This document shows, in pieces, positions 24,003 to 31,795 of a DNA stretch of 38,402 bases. The DNA is from Aeromicrobium sp. GTDB lineage: Bacteria; Actinomycetota; Actinomycetes; Propionibacteriales; Nocardioidaceae. The position numbers were made by a program, and so were the translations under genes. The stretch spans positions 1 through 38,402 of the forward strand of contig NZ_JACMOM010000006.1 of the NCBI RefSeq assembly GCF_014378035.1, read 5' to 3'. The notes beneath the pieces are model-generated. The model made no database searches and was not told where the DNA came from. It saw nothing but the letters and a program-made list of their open reading frames with translations. Every line of letters begins with the position of its first letter. The stretch's first letter is position 1.

Positions 24003-24059
24003 TGAGTGTGACATTTCTGCTGCCACATCAGCGATCCGGCAGCAGAAACGTCACACTCA
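24003..24059. repeat. Long inverted repeat between arfB and the CBS gene
   Basis: Arms 24003-24024 and 24038-24059 match at 21 of 22 positions around a 13-nt loop; the outer end is TGAGTGTGAC and the inner end CTGCTGCC. C- and G-runs flank it. There is no T-run on either strand, so it is not a classical terminator. It may be a dispersed REP- or MITE-like element, or an RNA-stabilising hairpin in the CBS transcript. Confidence 0.8.
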
Positions 24060-24084
24060 CCGGGATGGGGGGCGGTGCTGCGGA

Positions 24085-24516
24085 TCAGCCGCCGGCGACG
24101 TAGCTGTTGAGCTGGTCGCGCTCGAACTCCAGCTGTTCCATGCGGTGCTTGACGGCGTCGCCGATGCTCAGCATCCCGACGAGCTTGCCGTGGTCGAGCA
24201 CGGGCACGTGGCGGATGCGGTGCTCGGTCATGATGACCATGAGCGAGGCAAAGGAGTCTTCGGGGGCGCAGACGCGGACGTCGGTCGTCATGATGTCGCT
24301 GACGGCCATGTCGCGGGCGTTCTGGGTGCTGCGGAGCTTGCGCACGATGTCGCGCTCGGACACGATGCCCAGCATTGCTGTGCCGTCATCGCTCACGACG
24401 AGGGCGCCGACGTTGTGGTCGGCGAGCGTGTCCAACAGCTCGCGAACCGTGGACTGGGGGGTGATGGTGAAGATGGCGTTGCTCCCCTTGGAAGCCAAGA
24501 CATCGCTGACGCGCAT
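24085..24516 (-). CDS. CBS-domain-pair protein
   Basis: A 143-aa protein made of two CBS domains (about 8-65: GALVVSDDGTAMLGIVSERD; about 78-130: VPVLDHGKLVGMLSIGDAV), ending in a short helix LEFERDQLNSYVAGG. CBS pairs bind adenine nucleotides, NAD or SAM and act as energy or redox sensors. Stand-alone forms like this are often hypoxia- or dormancy-related in actinobacteria. I chose ATG 24516 (AGGAG 10 nt upstream); GTG 24525 lies too close to that site. Partner unknown. Confidence 0.9.
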   Translation of the reverse strand: MRVSDVLASKGSNAIFTITPQSTVRELLDTLADHNVGALVVSDDGTAMLGIVSERDIVRKLRSTQNARDMAVSDIMTTDVRVCAPEDSFASLMVIMTEHRIRHVPVLDHGKLVGMLSIGDAVKHRMEQLEFERDQLNSYVAGG

Positions 24517-24582
24517 ATGGGACACACTCCTAGGTCGTGTTCACGCACTGTAACGCTGGGCGCACCTCCGGAGCGAGGAAAT

Positions 24583-25500
24583 CTATTCCAGCTGCTCGCC
24601 GGCTGGCCCGCGGGTGAACTCGAAGTTGCGGACGTTGTCGGGTTCGGCCTCGTCCGGCTCAGGCTCGTCGGTCCATGACTTGTCGGGCGGGCCGTGGTCA
24701 GGGAAGTGTCCGAGGTAGGCCATGGCGGCATCGTGCAGGCGAGAGTTGGTGGCGAGGGCGTTGTCGCCCCACGGCCCGGGCCTGCCAGCGAGGCTCGTGA
24801 AGGTGCCGCCGGCCTCGCGGACGACGATGTCGAGCGCGGCCATGTCCCAGACCTTGAGCTCGGGCTCGACCGCGATGTCGATGGCACCCTCGGCAAGCAA
24901 CATGTACGACCAGAAGTCGCCGTAGGCGCGGGTGCGCCAGCAACGTCGCAGCAGTGCGTTGAAGGCGTCGGTCTTGCCGATCGCGTCCCACCCGCCCAGC
25001 GAGGCGTACGAGAGCGAGGCGTTGTCGAGGTCGGCGACCCGCGAGACCCTGATCTCGCGCGAGGACATCAGCGACTTGCCGGTGTGCGCGCCGGTGCCCT
25101 TGCTGGCCCACCAGCGGCGGCCGAGGGCTGGAGCCGACACGCAGCCGGCGATGATCTCGCCGTCCTCCTCGAGCGCGATGAGCGTGGCCCACACGGGGAC
25201 ACCTCGGACGAAGTTGGCGGTGCCGTCGATGGGGTCGATGATCCAGCGGCGACCGCCCGGGCCTGTCGACCCCACGACCTCGCCCTGTTCCTCTCCCAGT
25301 ACGAAATCGCGTGTGCGGGCGGATTGCAGAGTGCGCCGGATCGCTGCCTCGACGGCTTCGTCGGACTCGGTCACGTAGGTCATGTCCGGCTTGGTGTCGA
25401 CCCGGAGATCGATCGCACCGAAGCGATCCATCGAGAGGTTGTCAGCATTGTCGGCAAGAACGTGGGCGAGGCGCAGATCGTCGTTGTACGAGTGAGCCAT
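24583..25500 (-). CDS. hisN: Histidinol-phosphatase / inositol-monophosphatase-family enzyme
   Basis: A 305-aa Mg2+-dependent phosphatase of the IMPase fold. Metal motifs are GEEQGEV, IIDPIDGTANFVRG (DPIDGT) and VWDMAALDIVVREAGG (WDxAA). This group includes the actinobacterial HisN that dephosphorylates L-histidinol phosphate. It lies just downstream of rsgA and aroA, as I recall for hisN in streptomycetes. The C-terminal 45 residues are an acidic, Pro-rich tail not needed for the fold. TACTCT lies 7 nt before the ATG with no Shine-Dalgarno, suggesting a leaderless start. Confidence 0.85.
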   Translation of the reverse strand: MAHSYNDDLRLAHVLADNADNLSMDRFGAIDLRVDTKPDMTYVTESDEAVEAAIRRTLQSARTRDFVLGEEQGEVVGSTGPGGRRWIIDPIDGTANFVRGVPVWATLIALEEDGEIIAGCVSAPALGRRWWASKGTGAHTGKSLMSSREIRVSRVADLDNASLSYASLGGWDAIGKTDAFNALLRRCWRTRAYGDFWSYMLLAEGAIDIAVEPELKVWDMAALDIVVREAGGTFTSLAGRPGPWGDNALATNSRLHDAAMAYLGHFPDHGPPDKSWTDEPEPDEAEPDNVRNFEFTRGPAGEQLE

Positions 25501-25548
25501 GGCGCTCAGAGTACGGCTCTTGCAGCAGTATCCGGGGGAGGCACCCCC

Positions 25549-26535
25549 TCAGTGGTCGTCCTTGTGGTTCATGCTGGCCAGGATGCGGCGGAACGACTCG
25601 ACACGTTCGGCGGGCAACGCGCCCTCGGCGACGGCGACGTCGAGTGCGCACTCCGGCTCGGTCGCCGAGTGCAGACAACCACGCGGGCAGTCGCGGGTCA
25701 CGTCCTGCAGGTCGGGGAAGGCTTTGATGAGGTTGTCGATCTGGACGTGCGCGAGTCCGAACGACCGGATGCCCGGGGTGTCGATGATCCAGCCGCCGAA
25801 CGGCAGCTCGAGCGAGATGGCCGACGTCGAGGTGTGACGACCCCGGCCGGTCACGGCATTGACATAGCTCACCGAGCGGTTGGCATCGGGCACCAGAGCA
25901 TTCACCAAGGTGGATTTGCCGACGCCACTGTGACCGACCAGCACGCTCGTGCGGTCGCGGAGCGCGTCGCGCACAGAATCGAGGTCGCCGTCGCTGCGGG
26001 TCACCACGACCCGCACTCCGAGCGGCGCGAGGAGCGCGAGCAGCTCGTCGGGCGACCCCAGGTCTGACTTGGTCAGGCACACTAGTGGCTCCATGCCAGC
26101 GTCGAACGCCGCGACGAGGCAGCGGTCGATCAGGCCGGCGCGAGGCGGCGGGTCGGCAAGCGCCGCGACGATCACGAGCTGGTCGGCGTTGGCCACGATG
26201 ACCCGCTCGATGGGGTCGTCGTCGTCGGCGGTGCGGCGCAACATCGTGCGCCGTGGGCTGACCTCGACGATGCGGGCGAGCGATCCGTCGTCACCGGTCA
26301 CGTCGCCCACGACCTTGACCTCGTCGCCGACGATGACCCCCTTGCGGCCGAGGTTGCGCGACTTCATCGCCGTGAGCGTGCGTCCGTCCTGCTCGAGGGT
26401 GACGGTGTAGCGACCGCGGTCGATCGTGATGACGCGCGCGAGGTCGGCGTCGTCGTAGTTGGGACGCACCTTCGTCCGCGGCCGGGTGTGCCGGCGCGGG
26501 CGCTCGAACTTCGCGTGCTCGTCGTCGTCCCTCAC
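25549..26535 (-). CDS. rsgA: Ribosome small-subunit-dependent GTPase A
   Basis: A 328-aa circularly permuted GTPase acting in late 30S assembly. After an OB domain come the G motifs in permuted order: LTKSDLG (G4), GHSGVGKSTLVNAL (G1) and DTPGIRSFG (G3). A zinc finger follows with DCPRGCLHSATEPEC. The basic N-terminus (HTRPRTKVRPNY) is usual in actinobacteria. The GTG start overlaps the aroA stop (GTGA 26532-26535), so the pair is co-translated. Confidence 0.95.
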   Translation of the reverse strand: MRDDDEHAKFERPRRHTRPRTKVRPNYDDADLARVITIDRGRYTVTLEQDGRTLTAMKSRNLGRKGVIVGDEVKVVGDVTGDDGSLARIVEVSPRRTMLRRTADDDDPIERVIVANADQLVIVAALADPPPRAGLIDRCLVAAFDAGMEPLVCLTKSDLGSPDELLALLAPLGVRVVVTRSDGDLDSVRDALRDRTSVLVGHSGVGKSTLVNALVPDANRSVSYVNAVTGRGRHTSTSAISLELPFGGWIIDTPGIRSFGLAHVQIDNLIKAFPDLQDVTRDCPRGCLHSATEPECALDVAVAEGALPAERVESFRRILASMNHKDDH

Positions 26536-27821
26536 GTCATCAGTCGTTCCCAGACCGGGGCGAAGTTGGGGTAGGTCTTGACCGTCGTCACGACATTCTC
26601 GACCAGCAGGTCACGCACCCGCAGGCCGAGCACGACCGCGGCGTGGGCCATGCGGTGGTCGTCGTACGTCCGGAACATCGTGCCGTGCATCGGACGGGGA
26701 CGTATCTCGAGGCCGTCGTCGAGCTCCTCGGCATCGCCACCAAGACGGTTGATCTCGGTGACGAGTGCCGCGAGCCGGTCGGTCTCGTGCCCGCGCAGGT
26801 GCGCAACTCCGGTCAGTCTCGACGGTCCTGCGGCGAGTGCGGCGATGGCGGAGATGACGGGCGTCAGCTCGCCGACGTCGTGCAGGTCGAGCTCGACCCC
26901 GTCGAGTGACTCGCCGCCGGAAAAGACGAGGTCGGAGCCATCGCGCTCGGCCGTGCCGCCGAATGCCGGCACGATGACGCGCCATGCGTCGCCGGCCTGG
27001 TCGGTGTGCTCGGGCCAGTTGCGGATGCGGACCGACCCGCCCGTGACGAGTGCCGCGGCGATGAACACGCCGGCGTTGGACAGGTCAGGCTCGATCTCGA
27101 CGTCGAGGGCGGAGATCGGCCCGGGGTGGACGTGCCACGCGGTGACGCCGGTATCGGTGTCGTGCGTGTCGACGTGAACGCCCCGACGCCGCAGCTCGGC
27201 CACGGTCATCTCGATGTGCGGCATCGACGGCAGCGGAGCTCCGACGTGTTGCAGCTCGATGCCCTTGTCGAAGCGTGCGCCGGCGAGCAGCAGCGCAGAC
27301 ACGAACTGGCTGGATGAGGACGCGTCGACCTCCAGCGGGCCACCCGTGACGCGGCCCGTTCCGTGCACCGTGAACGGCAGTGCGCCGCGTCCGTCATCGG
27401 TGACCTCGACGCCGAGATCGCGCAAGGTGGCGATCGTCGTGCCCATCGGGCGCACACGCGCGTGCGCGTCGCCGTCGAACGTGATGGCCGCCTTGCCGAG
27501 GGCGGCGAGCGGCGGCACGAAGCGCATCACGGTGCCGGCGAGGCCGCAGTCGACGGTGATGGCAGCGGTGAGGTCCCACCGCGACGGCTTGACGGTCCAC
27601 GTGATGCCGTCGCGCTCGATCGTCGCGCCCAACGCGGTGAGGGCGCCCACCATGAGCGTCGTGTCGCGGGAGCCGAGTGGCCTTGTCAGCACGGAAGGTC
27701 CGTCGGCGAGCGCTGCGAGGATCAGCACCCGGTTGGTCAGCGACTTGGAGCCCGGCACGAGGACGGCACCGACGAATGGGGTGTCTCGGTGCGGCGCGGG
27801 CCAGGGGAGCGGGGCATTCAT
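26532..27821 (-). CDS. aroA: 3-phosphoshikimate 1-carboxyvinyltransferase (EPSP synthase)
   Basis: The shikimate-pathway enzyme joining phosphoenolpyruvate to shikimate-3-phosphate. A 429-aa protein: LVPGSKSLTNRVLILAALAD carries the PEP/S3P-binding Lys, CGLAGTVMRFVPPLAAL the GTxxRF loop, and DDHRMAHAAVVLGL the C-terminal signature. I chose ATG 27821: TAGGCT lies 7 nt upstream (leaderless form), while the open frame to 27941 adds a non-homologous leader. Translationally coupled to rsgA. Confidence 0.95.
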   Translation of the reverse strand: MNAPLPWPAPHRDTPFVGAVLVPGSKSLTNRVLILAALADGPSVLTRPLGSRDTTLMVGALTALGATIERDGITWTVKPSRWDLTAAITVDCGLAGTVMRFVPPLAALGKAAITFDGDAHARVRPMGTTIATLRDLGVEVTDDGRGALPFTVHGTGRVTGGPLEVDASSSSQFVSALLLAGARFDKGIELQHVGAPLPSMPHIEMTVAELRRRGVHVDTHDTDTGVTAWHVHPGPISALDVEIEPDLSNAGVFIAAALVTGGSVRIRNWPEHTDQAGDAWRVIVPAFGGTAERDGSDLVFSGGESLDGVELDLHDVGELTPVISAIAALAAGPSRLTGVAHLRGHETDRLAALVTEINRLGGDAEELDDGLEIRPRPMHGTMFRTYDDHRMAHAAVVLGLRVRDLLVENVVTTVKTYPNFAPVWERLMT

Positions 27822-27891
27822 TGCGCTGAGCCTATCGGCGTGACCCCGTCTGGGTGCACGCAAGCACGGCGTGCTCAAGCCGGGTGCAGGG

Positions 27892-28377
27892 TCAGCCGCG
27901 GAGGTGATCGATCTGGTCGGCCACCGAGGCAGTGGCTTCATTGACCTTGTCCTTGGCGCGGCGGCCGATGAACTTCTTGTGCGGGTCAGGGTCCAGTGTC
28001 GCCATCAGGAGGCCGCCGGTCATCGACATGTTCTTCAAGAAGTGGATGCGCTGGTTCGCACGCGCTCCGGGGTCGGTCTCGTTCCAGTACGCATGACCGA
28101 CGATCGTCGTCGGCGGCACGGTGATGGCGAGCGCGAGAGCCGCGAGGCGGGGGAACCGTCCCGTGGCGAGCGCAACGCCAGCCACGAGGTGCACCAAGCC
28201 GTTGGCACGAACCAGGTTGGAGCCATTGACAGGGAGCTCGGGCGCGGCCTTCTTGATCAGGTCGGCCACCGGCTGAGCCTTGTCTGTGCGGGGCCCGGGA
28301 TCCTTGAGCGCCATGGCGCCCCCGTAGATGAACATGGATGCGAGCATCGGACGGGCCACCGTACGCAAGAGGGTCAT
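27892..28377 (-). CDS. DoxX-family membrane protein
   Basis: A 161-aa protein with the DoxX layout: an N-terminal helix (RTVARPMLASMFIYGGAMAL), a polar loop, then hydrophobic stretches VHLVAGVALATG, LAALALAITVPPTTIVG and a last one around MSMTGGLLMATL. It ends in a basic cytoplasmic tail. DoxX proteins are linked to redox and thiol stress through a membrane complex in mycobacteria, but this copy has no SodA or SseA neighbour. It is on the same strand as, and 45 nt downstream of, the fused sigma-factor gene. Confidence 0.85.
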   Translation of the reverse strand: MTLLRTVARPMLASMFIYGGAMALKDPGPRTDKAQPVADLIKKAAPELPVNGSNLVRANGLVHLVAGVALATGRFPRLAALALAITVPPTTIVGHAYWNETDPGARANQRIHFLKNMSMTGGLLMATLDPDPHKKFIGRRAKDKVNEATASVADQIDHLRG

Positions 28378-28422
28378 GGTCCATTCATACCGGACGGCGA
28401 GGCCGGAGCAACTCGTGGTCCG

Positions 28423-30135
28423 TCAGAGCGGTAGCCAGAAGCCCGAGCGGAAGACCGTCGAGTCGTTGTCCGGCCGCGGATCGCCCTTTCCCACCACCGT
28501 GACGGAGCCCGAGGGCTGCAGACCGCGAACTTTGGCGATGAACGTCGTGCCCGACCCTGCGGGAAGGGTCGAGCTGCACGACAGGACGGCAAGGGGTCGG
28601 TCGCGTGAGGCTGCCCCGCAGTCCCACCCCGGGCTGACAACCCCCCGGAACATGACGGTCGCGCGGAAGTCCATGCGCACCGTGACCGGCTGCTTGCCTG
28701 CGCGGCCGTCGTTCGCGGCCGTGATCGAGATCGTGAATCGACGTTGCAGGAGCGATTCGTCGTTCGTGATGACGACGGCGCCGACGCCGTAGTCGGTGGG
28801 GACGATCGGTTCTTCGGACGGTGCTGATCCAGACGGTGCTGATCCAGACGGTGCTGATCCAGACGGTGCTGATCCAGACGGTGCCGACCCAGACGGAACC
28901 GCGCCGGGTTCAGCGGGCTGGGCGCCTGTCGGTGGCGGGCCGGTCGGATCGGCCGTGGAAGGGGCGACCAGGGGCACCACCGGGACAGGCGTCGTCAGCG
29001 TCGGCGTGGTGGGGCGGGCACGCGTGGGAGCGGTGGGTGCCGTGGTGCTGCGGGAATGCCGCAACGGAGTGGTCGAGGACGGTGTGGTCGAGGACGGTGT
29101 GGTCGAGGACGGTGTGGCTGCATGGCGGATGGCGCGCTGCCGGTCCGCGCTGGTGCCGAAGTCTGTCGTGACGGCCAACGTGCCCGCAGTGGCCACCCCC
29201 GCCACCACCGCGATCGCGACGACTCCTTGAACGCCCGCTGAGGCGACGCCGGCGCCAGCGAGCTTGATCGGTGCAAGTGCGATTTCGAGGGCATGGGCCA
29301 CGAGTCCCTTGGCGCCGGCAGCGGCGCCGACTCCCAGACCGACGGCTGCCGCGCCGGTCCCCGTGAGGTAGCCGGCCGCGGCCGTGCCCAGAACCACGGG
29401 TGCGAGGAGTCCGGACAGGTTGGAGTTGACCTCGGCAAGCTCGAGGGACAGGCCCGTGCATCGGCTGCAGTCATCGAGGTGGGCCTCGACCTTCGCCACG
29501 TCGCGAGCCGACAGGCCTTTGCGCACATACGGCCCGAGCTGGCCGGTGGTCGCTCGGCAGCCCTCGTGCAACGCGGGGGCGAGGTGGCCCTGGAGATAGG
29601 CCTGGCGGAGGCCCTCACGTGCCCGGTAGGCGAGCGCCGAGACGCTGTTGGCGCTCATGCCGAGCAGCGGCGCGATCTCGGCAGGTTTCTGGCCCTCGAC
29701 GTCGAGGTGCCACAGCACGAGCTGCCACCTCTCGGGCAGCGACGAGAACGCGGTGGCGGCCGCACTCCGCTCGAATGTCATCTCGGTGGGGTCGACGAAC
29801 TCGACGGCGCGGTCGAGCTCGGCCTCGTCGTCCGTCGACCGAACCCGCTTCGCGGCGCGGATGCGGTCGATGTGCAGACGCCGGATCGAGGTGAGCAGGT
29901 AGGCGCGGAACGACTCGTCCGGACCTCTACCGTCCTGCAGGACGGTGAGGACACGCATGAACGACTCGGAGACCAGGTCCTGGGCGTCGGGTCCACGTAC
30001 GAGCTGCCGGGAGAGGCGGAGCGCGGCGTCGCGATGCCGGTCGAAGAGCTGGCCATACGCGTCGATGTCGCCCGTGCGCACGGCAGAGATGAGGTCGGCG
30101 TCGCTGGAGTCCGCGGCTGTGCTCGTCTGAGTCAC
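28423..30135 (-). CDS. ECF-type sigma factor fused to zinc finger, membrane segments and extracellular domain
   Basis: A 570-aa single chain. Sigma region 2 is at about 12-90 (AYGQLFDRHRDAALRLSRQL), and region 4 at about 130-180 (LPERWQLVLWHLDVEGQKPA, EIAPLLGMSANSVSALAYRA). A zf-HC2 motif HLDDCSRC follows near 220, as in anti-sigma factors. Next are two to three Ala/Gly/Val-rich hydrophobic stretches (about 230-325), a Thr/Pro/Ser linker with TTPSS and SGSAP repeats, and a beta-rich C-terminal domain (about 450-570) that would lie outside the membrane. Sigma factor and anchor in one protein imply release by proteolysis or membrane-tethered action (inference). GTG start with GAGGAGG. Confidence 0.85.
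   Translation of the reverse strand: MTQTSTAADSSDADLISAVRTGDIDAYGQLFDRHRDAALRLSRQLVRGPDAQDLVSESFMRVLTVLQDGRGPDESFRAYLLTSIRRLHIDRIRAAKRVRSTDDEAELDRAVEFVDPTEMTFERSAAATAFSSLPERWQLVLWHLDVEGQKPAEIAPLLGMSANSVSALAYRAREGLRQAYLQGHLAPALHEGCRATTGQLGPYVRKGLSARDVAKVEAHLDDCSRCTGLSLELAEVNSNLSGLLAPVVLGTAAAGYLTGTGAAAVGLGVGAAAGAKGLVAHALEIALAPIKLAGAGVASAGVQGVVAIAVVAGVATAGTLAVTTDFGTSADRQRAIRHAATPSSTTPSSTTPSSTTPLRHSRSTTAPTAPTRARPTTPTLTTPVPVVPLVAPSTADPTGPPPTGAQPAEPGAVPSGSAPSGSAPSGSAPSGSAPSGSAPSEEPIVPTDYGVGAVVITNDESLLQRRFTISITAANDGRAGKQPVTVRMDFRATVMFRGVVSPGWDCGAASRDRPLAVLSCSSTLPAGSGTTFIAKVRGLQPSGSVTVVGKGDPRPDNDSTVFRSGFWLPL
28817..28891. repeat. Five 15-bp tandem repeats coding SGSAP
   Basis: GACGGTGCTGATCCA repeats five times, the last copy with two changes. 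It encodes SGSAP units in the linker of the fused sigma factor. Near-identity at DNA level indicates recent slippage, so copy number may differ between strains. Confidence 0.9.
29071..29115. repeat. Three 15-bp tandem repeats coding TTPSS
   Basis: GGTCGAGGACGGTGT is present three times in identical form in the same sigma-factor gene, coding for TTPSS units on the membrane-proximal side of the linker. Confidence 0.9.
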
Positions 30136-30258
30136 GATGTCTGCCTCCTCACCCGATTCAACGACACAGTCATGGTGTGGTCACGATTGCGCACCCGAAC
30201 CGCGTCATGAGTCGTGATCTCATTCGTCTCCTCCATGTCCACCACGAAAGGAGTGCAC

Positions 30259-30912
30259 ATGTTCGGCTCGGGCTCGAGCTTTGCGCTCCTGGAGGAGGCC
30301 GTCCGTGACGGCCGGTCGGACGTTGCTGTCGTTGCACACGAGGTGGGAGCGAGTGCAGCGCAGGTCGGCATCCCGCTCCACGAGGTCCTGGACCACGTGG
30401 AGCGGGCCCATGCCGGAGATCAACCCGCGTTCGAGACTGTTCGTGCCGCGGCGCTGGCGTGGGCCGAGGAAGCCCTGATCCATCACGCGAACGTCTCGTG
30501 CGAGGATCCGCTGACGTCGCTGGCCACCGTGCCGCACGTCAGGTCGCGACTGGCAGAGATCTACCGGGGAGCCGAACGAGTCGGTTGCCCGGCTTCGGAC
30601 ACGAGTGCGCTCGTCGTCGTCGAGCTTCCCGTGACCTCGATGGGCCACGAGCTGGAGCAGTCGCTCCGTGCGCTGGAGGTGGCGGAGGTCCTGCGGTCTG
30701 TGTTCTCCGGTGATGAGACTGTCGCCCAGCTGTCCGCGCGCAGGTTCGCCGCGCTGGTGGCACGTGAACGGGCCGATGGGGTGGCCGTCAACCTGCTCGC
30801 GATGTTGCTCGAGGAAGCGCTGGGCTCCGACGTGCAGCCCCGGCTGTGGGTGGAGCACCTGCCGGGATCCGTCGACGGCGTGGCCCGCGTGCTCGCCGGA
30901 CTCTCCGAGTAG
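30259..30912 (+). CDS. Degenerate GGDEF-like protein
   Basis: A 217-aa protein with no obvious name. From residue about 75, EDPLTSLATVPHVRSRLAEI follows the DPLTGLxNRxxxxxxL start of GGDEF domains. Later GDETVAQLSARRFAALVARE lines up with the D.vaRlGGDEFavLL core, but the signature is LSARRF instead of LGGDEF. It therefore cannot make cyclic di-GMP by the usual chemistry; it could bind a nucleotide or a protein. ATG 30259 has AAAGGAG 7 nt upstream. It is divergent from the fused sigma-factor gene across 123 nt, so a shared regulatory role is possible. Confidence 0.55.
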   Translation: MFGSGSSFALLEEAVRDGRSDVAVVAHEVGASAAQVGIPLHEVLDHVERAHAGDQPAFETVRAAALAWAEEALIHHANVSCEDPLTSLATVPHVRSRLAEIYRGAERVGCPASDTSALVVVELPVTSMGHELEQSLRALEVAEVLRSVFSGDETVAQLSARRFAALVARERADGVAVNLLAMLLEEALGSDVQPRLWVEHLPGSVDGVARVLAGLSE

Positions 30913-30983
30913 CGGTGCGTCTTCTGATCCGCACGCCAGCGCGTTCACGTGGGTGTGACGGCGGTTTGTGGCAGGCTTGACGT

Positions 30984-31757
30984 ATGTGCGGGCGGTACGC
31001 GACGACCCAGACCTCAGCCTCTCTCCACCAGGCGTTCGAGGTCGATCTTGCCAACTCGTTCGTCGAGCTCGAGGCCGACTACAACATGGCACCCACCAAG
31101 CTCGCCCCGGTGCTCATCGGACGTCGCTCAGAAGAGCCGACCGCCGGCCAACCGCCGCAGCGTGAGCTCCTGACGGCGCGCTGGGGTCTGATCCCCAGCT
31201 GGGCCAAGGATCCGTCCATCGGCAACCGCATGATCAATGCGCGCTCCGAGACCGTGGCCGAGAAGCCCGCTTTCAAGAAGGCCTTCGCCAAGCGCCGCGC
31301 GCTCGTGCCTGCGGACGGCTACTTCGAGTGGTACGCGAGTCCGGTCGACCCGGACGGTGCCAAGGAGCAGAAGAAGCCGAAGAAGCAGCCGTTCTACATC
31401 ACCCCCAAGGACCGCTCGGTCATGGCGATGGCGGGCCTCTACGAGTTCTGGCGCGGCAGCGAGTCTGACGACTGGATCATCAGCTACACGATCCTGACGA
31501 CGACCGCCGAGGACGAGCTCGGACACGTCCACGAGCGCATGCCGCTGTTCCTCGAGCCCGACGGATTCGACGACTGGCTCGACCCCGCGCCCCACCCGCC
31601 GGAGCGGCTGCTCGAGCTGCTGACACCCGCTGCGCCGGGACGTCTCGATGCGTTCCCCGTGTCCACCGCGGTCAACAACGTGCGCAACAACGGTCCCGAG
31701 CTCATCGTGCCGTTGCCACCTGAGCCGCTCGAACCGGAGACGCCGCCTACGGAATAG
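30984..31757 (+). CDS. SOS response-associated peptidase (SRAP/HMCES, YedK-like)
   Basis: A 257-aa protein. The catalytic Cys2 (MCGRYA) forms a thiazolidine crosslink with abasic sites in single-stranded DNA. Other active-site motifs are INARSET, GYFEW and HERMP, all intact. The protein shields abasic sites at replication forks. A Lys-rich insert (KEQKKPKKQ) follows the GYFEW block. Its stop codon overlaps the -35 of the sigR promoter downstream, so the two genes are packed but separately promoted. No ribosome-binding site is seen; possibly leaderless (CAGGCT 6 nt upstream). Confidence 0.95.
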   Translation: MCGRYATTQTSASLHQAFEVDLANSFVELEADYNMAPTKLAPVLIGRRSEEPTAGQPPQRELLTARWGLIPSWAKDPSIGNRMINARSETVAEKPAFKKAFAKRRALVPADGYFEWYASPVDPDGAKEQKKPKKQPFYITPKDRSVMAMAGLYEFWRGSESDDWIISYTILTTTAEDELGHVHERMPLFLEPDGFDDWLDPAPHPPERLLELLTPAAPGRLDAFPVSTAVNNVRNNGPELIVPLPPEPLEPETPPTE

Positions 31758-31776
31758 GTACCCATTCTCCGCGGTT
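31751..31776 (+). promoter_or_regulatory. SigR-type autoregulatory promoter (GGAAT-N18-GTT)
   Basis: GGAAT at 31751-31755 and GTT at 31774-31776 with exactly 18 nt between match the SigR/SigH thiol-stress promoter consensus. Transcription from it would begin about 31783 and reach the GGAGG site and ATG at 31796, which gives the long SigR form. Confidence 0.85.
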
Positions 31777-31795
31777 GAACCACGCAGGAGGATCG

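Noticed and set aside
25534-25548. Hairpin GGGGG-AGGCA-CCCCC between rsgA and hisN as terminator
   Set aside because: A short stem without T-run; too weak to claim, although it may slow read-through.
28817-29115. CRISPR-like direct repeats
   Set aside because: The units are 15 bp, contiguous and in frame within a coding linker, with no spacers or cas genes.
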